From an uncultured Lachnospiraceae bacterium (lineage in GTDB: Bacteria; Bacillota; Clostridia; Lachnospirales; Lachnospiraceae): DNA of 56,575 nt. Shown here in pieces: positions 52,601-56,575 of the stretch (the stretch's first letter is position 1; each line of letters starts with the position of its first letter). The notes under the pieces are model-generated. The model saw nothing but the letters and a program-made list of their open reading frames with translations. It was not told where the DNA came from and ran no database searches. A program made the position numbers and the translations under genes. Where the stretch lies: NCBI GenBank assembly GCA_948470905.1, contig CAOKQK010000012.1:1-56575 (forward strand). The letters are read 5' to 3'.

Positions 52601-55600
52601 CAGCCTTCGCCAGATCGCTGAGTTCGGACTTGCCGCCCACGCCTACCGCTGCAACCTTAAAATAACGCACCATGTGTGTAGGCAGATTCAGTACGAACGT
52701 GTTGCTCGTGCTGGTTCCGATCAGTTCATAATCCTCAATCCCGTCCGTCTCATACTTGGTTCCCTTGAGAGAGGTCCTGTCTCTGTCAGACCAGTAAATC
52801 TCATACAAAGCAGCGTTCTCCACAGGATCCCAGGCAAGAGTTACGGAATCCTCCGTTATCTCGGAAACCGTCAGATTGGCAGGAGTCGCCGGCTTCACTG
52901 CGCCTTCAGCCTTAATGGCAATTTCTACTTCGTTGGTTGCAAAGGTCTCCAGACCTTTCTCGCTGACACCTCTCACATAATAGGTGTAAGTCTGCAATAC
53001 TTCCACGTTTGTGTCTGTATAGGATGTTCCTTCCACCGTGCCCATATAGGTGACGCTTCCGTCTGTACCACGGCGGTATACATTGTACTTCACACAGCCC
53101 AGGGAATCATTCCAGGAAAGAGCTACGTTTAAGTTCGCCGATTTAAGCTCTCCTGTAAGACCTGTGGGTGCTGAAATATTGGAAATAATGACAGCATTGG
53201 TTCTTGCATTACTGTCACTTATGGGCTTAAGGCTCATCTTGCCATCCGTAACCACCACATTTCCAATCTCAATAACCTTGAAATTATTATCCGAACCTTT
53301 TGAATTGGATGCTTTTCCGGTATAAGCAGCATTATCATTGATCTTGATTTCGGTGGTACCACCCTCCGTGCTGCCTACGACAATCTGGACATTGTAGGTG
53401 CCGTTCTCCAGGTCCACATCAAAGCTTCCCTTTGCAGCCCCGAAAAGTACATAATCCTGATAGACATCTGCAGGTATGGATACATAATCCCCAAATGTCG
53501 TCACACTTTCCTTACGTCCTTCCAATTTTTCAACAGTAGTGTTCAGACCGTATCCTTTTGTACTGTCATAGCCATAATCGCTCAGACCCTTAGTGGATCC
53601 TTTTTTTGCATTGACAAAAATCCCCGTCCAGCCGGCTCCTGTCTTGCTTCCGTCAATATTGAAGTCAAACATATACTCGATTGGCTGAAATTTGGATGGA
53701 TCCACAATCTTTACGGTAAAGGTTGCTTCCTTACCCTGATAGGTGACGGTAATAATCTGGCTTGCCGCCTCCCTGCTGCTGTCAAAGCCGCTGAAACTGC
53801 AGTCTGCAGTATCCACGTCTGCGGTCTTGCCGTTGTCATAGGTAGCAGTGACAATCATTCCTTCAGGGCTAAATTCCTCTCCCATTTTATAAGTCAGCTT
53901 GGAAGGCTTCTTCGTTACTTCGATACTTTCTATCACAGGCTGTTTGATGATTACGTCAAAGGTCGTTGTAACAGTATTGCCGTCCGCATTCTTTGCTACG
54001 GATGTTACCGTAATCTGCTCCGTGCCTGCTGCCTCCGCTTTCAGGCTGCCTACTGTGTAATCGCTTTCGGACAAGGTCACTTCGTCAGCGCTGTTGCTGT
54101 AGACAGCCTTCACTACCAGCCCTGTCTTGTCCAGCTCCGTATCGCCGATAAAATATTCCGTCTTATCAGGCGCTGTTGCGACACTAATTGATACAATTGT
54201 TGCATTATTTACATTGATTGTAAAAGTAGTGAAAATTGTGGGATCTTCCTTACTTGTCAATGTGATGGTCTTTACGCCTGCGGTAGAAGTATCAAAGCCG
54301 CTGATTTCATAAGCCTCCTCTATCTTCTCCACAGTATCAAGTATCTTGTCGTCTCCCTGACCATCTCCTTTGCTGTAATGCTCCGTAACTACCATACCTG
54401 TCAGATCGCACGTCGTTGCCCCGATGGGATAGTCTGTTTTGACAGGATTTGTCGTTACCTCCACACCTGACAGAGCCATGGCATTGGTTGCGGCAATGCA
54501 GAAATTGTCAATTGCCACACTTGCGCCATTTGCCGCCAGTTCAACAGAACCGACGGAAAACGAATTAACACCGTCCGTAGCACTGCCGTTCATATGGGCT
54601 GTTGCTCCTTCTTGCTTATCCGCGACAGCAGCTGCCCAGCCATCTACCTCTTTATAGTCTTCCCCGGTAACTGTGGTCTTATATACCCAATCCTTTTCAT
54701 AGGAATCTTTAAGGTAGATATTGGTCTTAAACTGCAGGCTGCCCGCTGCATTAGAGGCATCCAGATCAATTTCTGTTTCCAGCTTGATCCAATCCTTTTT
54801 TGCCCCGCCTGTAGTTCCGGATACAACCGTTTTATAGGCAGTGCCAGTTTTATTATCGCTCAGCTTTCCGCCGGTCTGATTTCCATAATAGATATTGGTA
54901 TTGCTGAACTGTCCAATATTGATCAGTGCCTTCCCGTCTTTATCAAGAATCCTGTACTCAGCATTCTTTCCATTCTGGTTCAGCTCCAAAACAATCTTCA
55001 CGACACCGTCGCTGATTTCATATCCCCAATCCTTTTTGACGGTGGCAGCACCACCGATCATCAGCTTCTGTGAGCTGTTTCCGGCTACATTTGTATTGCT
55101 CAGGGACAATGCATTACCTGCATCCGTAAAACCAAGATCTTTGACATCCGCTCCCTCGAAATCTGTGTTCAGTATGTTTTTCAACCCTTCTGTTGTGGAA
55201 GCAATTGTCACGATCACATCAAAGGTAACAGGATCAACACCTGCGCTGTCTTTTGCCGCAACAGTCACAGTCTTCTTTCCTGTGCTGGCAGTATCAAGAG
55301 TTACAGTGTATTTATCCGCACCCAAAATTTCCTCTGTGCCATTGGAATAAACTGCCTTTACCACCATATCGCTTGTATCGAGGGTTTTGCCCATCTCCAC
55401 ATATTTCTGAGAAGGTTTCGTCTCGACTTCAATGGATTGTATTGTCACCGGCCCGCCGTCCTCTACATCCACTGTTGCCTTATAATCAAAACCCATATAA
55501 GAAATCGTTACCTCTTTCCCCGTTCCTGGTTCAATGTCATCAAAACCGGGCACTGAATAATCTCTGTCCAAAACCAGATCAGCCAGCTTTACCGTCTCGG

Positions 55601-56575
55601 AATAGCCTGTGGAATAGGTTATGGTAAGCTCCACTTCTCCAGGGTTAAATGCCTGGTACTGTACCTGGGCGCCGGGATCTCCCGAAAATGTTACATTGGT
55701 GATATTGGAGAACTTAAAGTCACCTGCCCATTTTTGGTTTTTACCTTCCTGATAATAATCAACCTTTTGGAACAATTTCTCTGTAAATGTCTGCAAAGTA
55801 CCATGGGCATATGTAACACTATCCTTTGCAATCAAATCATCCTGTGTGACCTTATTCCCATAGATCCACTTACTGTCATCGGTACTATAGGCTGAGGCTT
55901 CGGAATAATATGCCACCTGCAGATCCCACTTCATGATTCCGTCATCGCCTATACTTGAATCATCCAGATAAAATACCGCTTTTCCTTTTATCCAAGTACT
56001 CTGTGGGACAATTTCGTCAATCAATTTGATCAGCTTTGCTGGATTTTTGCTGCTGGCCGTTTCTCTCAGGTTTGTCAGCCATAATTCATATCCACTCCCC
56101 GATTTGAAAGCCGCAACTGTAAAAAAGGACTCCTTACTGCTGGAGGCTGAATTGCTATTATAAAGAGTTACGCTTTGCTGCTCGTCTTTTTCGGGCATCA
56201 GCTCAAACTCAAATACCGCCGTACCGCTGGTAATCGGATCATTTAATGCAACTCCTACAGTGCCCGATTGACCGCTTTTCCACCGCAGCGCATTTTGACC
56301 TGATTTACCCGGAGCAGCTGTATTAATCTCCCAACGAGTATCAACGTTATTATATGTCACCCCTTCCGCTGGCAACACATCTTCTCCCTGCCAAGCCACA
56401 ATATATGGGCTTGCAGCAGTATTTTCCCTTCCTGTTTCCGTCCCACTGCCATTTGTGTAAAACGAATTTTGATTGTCGGATGTTTCCTTCTGGTCTTCCC
56501 CTTCCGGTTTCTCCGGCTGAGTGTCTCCTCCGGTCACTTCCTTCTGGTCTTCCCCTTCCGGCTTCTCCGGCTGGG
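49695..56575 (-). CDS. Cell-wall-anchored rhamnogalacturonan lyase (PL11), multidomain, 5' end beyond the window
   Basis: At least 2290 residues; the true start is past the window edge, as the frame is open and PEKPEGEDQ repeats run off the end. Approximate order, counted from 56537: two jelly-roll-like carbohydrate-binding regions (~20-290, ~450-690), five bacterial Ig-like (Big_3) domains between ~290 and ~950, a PL11-associated domain (~950-1125), two fibronectin III domains (~1130-1320), the PL11 beta-propeller lyase (~1326-1926) with GDVDGDGEYEF, ADLDGDGKAEV and ADVDGDGCQEI calcium loops and FGDWREEV, a Pro/Ser/Glu repeat linker, a small domain, then sorting signal PAKTGD, helix and KRRRNR. 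PL11 cuts the rhamnogalacturonan I backbone of pectin by beta-elimination. It is displayed on the cell surface. Confidence 0.9.
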   Translation of the reverse strand, partial: QPEKPEGEDQKEVTGGDTQPEKPEGEDQKETSDNQNSFYTNGSGTETGRENTAASPYIVAWQGEDVLPAEGVTYNNVDTRWEINTAAPGKSGQNALRWKSGQSGTVGVALNDPITSGTAVFEFELMPEKDEQQSVTLYNSNSASSSKESFFTVAAFKSGSGYELWLTNLRETASSKNPAKLIKLIDEIVPQSTWIKGKAVFYLDDSSIGDDGIMKWDLQVAYYSEASAYSTDDSKWIYGNKVTQDDLIAKDSVTYAHGTLQTFTEKLFQKVDYYQEGKNQKWAGDFKFSNITNVTFSGDPGAQVQYQAFNPGEVELTITYSTGYSETVKLADLVLDRDYSVPGFDDIEPGTGKEVTISYMGFDYKATVDVEDGGPVTIQSIEVETKPSQKYVEMGKTLDTSDMVVKAVYSNGTEEILGADKYTVTLDTASTGKKTVTVAAKDSAGVDPVTFDVIVTIASTTEGLKNILNTDFEGADVKDLGFTDAGNALSLSNTNVAGNSSQKLMIGGAATVKKDWGYEISDGVVKIVLELNQNGKNAEYRILDKDGKALINIGQFSNTNIYYGNQTGGKLSDNKTGTAYKTVVSGTTGGAKKDWIKLETEIDLDASNAAGSLQFKTNIYLKDSYEKDWVYKTTVTGEDYKEVDGWAAAVADKQEGATAHMNGSATDGVNSFSVGSVELAANGASVAIDNFCIAATNAMALSGVEVTTNPVKTDYPIGATTCDLTGMVVTEHYSKGDGQGDDKILDTVEKIEEAYEISGFDTSTAGVKTITLTSKEDPTIFTTFTINVNNATIVSISVATAPDKTEYFIGDTELDKTGLVVKAVYSNSADEVTLSESDYTVGSLKAEAAGTEQITVTSVAKNADGNTVTTTFDVIIKQPVIESIEVTKKPSKLTYKMGEEFSPEGMIVTATYDNGKTADVDTADCSFSGFDSSREAASQIITVTYQGKEATFTVKIVDPSKFQPIEYMFDFNIDGSKTGAGWTGIFVNAKKGSTKGLSDYGYDSTKGYGLNTTVEKLEGRKESVTTFGDYVSIPADVYQDYVLFGAAKGSFDVDLENGTYNVQIVVGSTEGGTTEIKINDNAAYTGKASNSKGSDNNFKVIEIGNVVVTDGKMSLKPISDSNARTNAVIISNISAPTGLTGELKSANLNVALSWNDSLGCVKYNVYRRGTDGSVTYMGTVEGTSYTDTNVEVLQTYTYYVRGVSEKGLETFATNEVEIAIKAEGAVKPATPANLTVSEITEDSVTLAWDPVENAALYEIYWSDRDRTSLKGTKYETDGIEDYELIGTSTSNTFVLNLPTHMVRYFKVAAVGVGGKSELSDLAKADIVKKFNTQAEYLDRGLVAIKVDGGVYLGWRLAGDEYAQDASYNLYRDGVGIRSFSASDNTSFLDTEGTLESKYAVSVVIGGKESGKCDEVSVWENPYMEIPLNQPEPYYDDKLTKSHIMSAYKSDEVDSRVDLSTGEYVYTPNDTYVGDVDGDGEYEFIVKWDGMSRDNSQSGYTSPVILDCYKLDGTQLWRIDLGINVRAGAHYTQPVVADLDGDGKAEVMMRTADGSRDAAGTVIGDGSADHRGSRSIIEGTDYLTLFDGETGIALDTIEYVPQRGKANDWGDSYGGRSERFLSGAAYLDGEHISAIFARGYYTRAVVVAYTVENKKIVQQWKIDSKDAASASLAGQGAHSFTVADVDGDGCQEIVYGSATIDHDGTLLYSLKDIAERFSGHGDAERVTDMNLKNPGLEVAMSKEDKPGAAMWDAETGELLLGVTADADVGRAASGDIDPYHEGGEFWFNGSSGGLHAADGTKLANRPSSINHMVWFDGTMGRNFLDGSYNKSTGTSSGFIAKWVVNGETGSGSQVDYLRVEEVETNNTTKANPCFQADIFGDWREEVAFRTDDNQAIRIYTSWEEQDFRLYSLMHDPTYRAQMACNGSAYNQSPDVGFYIGYDVDLIQVPIPTLNIIKAGQTPDPTPEPSPDPSTEPSPEPSEEPSPDPSEEPSPEPSEEPSPEPSEEPSPDPSTEPSPAPSAEPSTAPSEEPSPAPSAEPSPAPSEEPSPAPTQEPDDDPEPDEDDDSDVSDDDTEPVQEPATPFHVNYNVESAIPDTVLTEDVKNATGCNTVEELTEYLLQDVIARAQSGSGNLVRENTEVREVAVNISLDGGKTWQPVTKETFPSNGIKIILKYPEGTNKDDYDFIVSHLITIDRDDLNLKAGTIVNEDYVKTDEGLELNIMSASPFAIGWFKIAGDQPEEPEMTSQEEPSKTAPAKTGDSMYVLMWMCVVTLVGVVCIMAYVAVKRRRNR
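50415..50700 (-). repeat. EPSPEPSEEPS-coding tandem repeats
   Basis: About 95 residues of EPSPxPS units encoded by degenerate 18-24 bp tandem repeats (GGGCTCGGCTC-type on the plus strand). It forms an extended wall-spanning spacer between the lyase domain and the sorting signal. The opposite strand is open by chance because of the repeat. Confidence 0.9.

Overview
The window looks like a chromosomal segment of a spore-forming, anaerobic Gram-positive of the Clostridia, most like Lachnospiraceae. This is inferred from gene content: spore genes (gerA-type, ytaF, cotS, spoIIE, yabP, yabQ), the gene order hup-rqcP-yabP-yabQ-divIC-spoIIE-tilS-hpt-ftsH, strong AGGAGG ribosome sites, medium GC, and a sortase-anchored surface protein. 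No phage, transposase or CRISPR array is visible.

Layout. 0.2-5 kb: a NodB-fold deacetylase, YtaF, an orphan GerA-family germination protein and a membrane acyltransferase. 5.0-5.4 kb: tRNA-Tyr and tRNA-Leu. 5.5-10.4 kb: a hemerythrin/response-regulator fusion, a MATE exporter, a transglutaminase-like protein and an AraC regulator. 10.7-13.4 kb: a MerR regulator with membrane segments and a zinc ribbon, in an operon with an ABC exporter. 13.4-21.4 kb: a bifunctional amidase/deacetylase, a two-component system flanked by two extracytoplasmic proteins, and a cytoplasmic GH13 amylase. 21.7-29.2 kb: the conserved ftsH-to-hup cluster, all on the minus strand. 29.4-37.9 kb: PEGA lipoprotein, CotS, CCA-adding enzyme, HAD phosphatase, foldase and PepF. 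38-43.3 kb: 2H phosphoesterase, a two-helix membrane protein and a FtsX-type ABC pair. 43.7-47.3 kb: AraC and GyrI-like sensors, an unrecognised protein and an ANT(6)-like adenylyltransferase. 47.5-56.6 kb: a secreted repeat protein, a class B-like sortase and a very large wall-anchored family PL11 rhamnogalacturonan lyase cut by the window end.

Main points of interest. (1) A dispersed palindromic repeat (core GTTCCCGC-RR-GCGGGAAC) occurs before six genes, always in the same orientation to the gene and ending at or beside its Shine-Dalgarno. Two copies carry a ~200 bp form with a hairpin whose arms differ in a compensatory way. (2) spoIIE lacks the usual membrane-spanning N-terminal half. It is preceded by a TTGACA-21 bp-TATAAT promoter with Spo0A-box-like heptamers and a leader that is a ~100 nt near-perfect palindrome. 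(3) A G10 tract lies between the putative -35 and -10 of a secreted protein gene, so that promoter may be phase-variable. (4) A wall-anchored pectin lyase has a non-canonical PAKTG sorting motif and sits directly upstream of its likely sortase.
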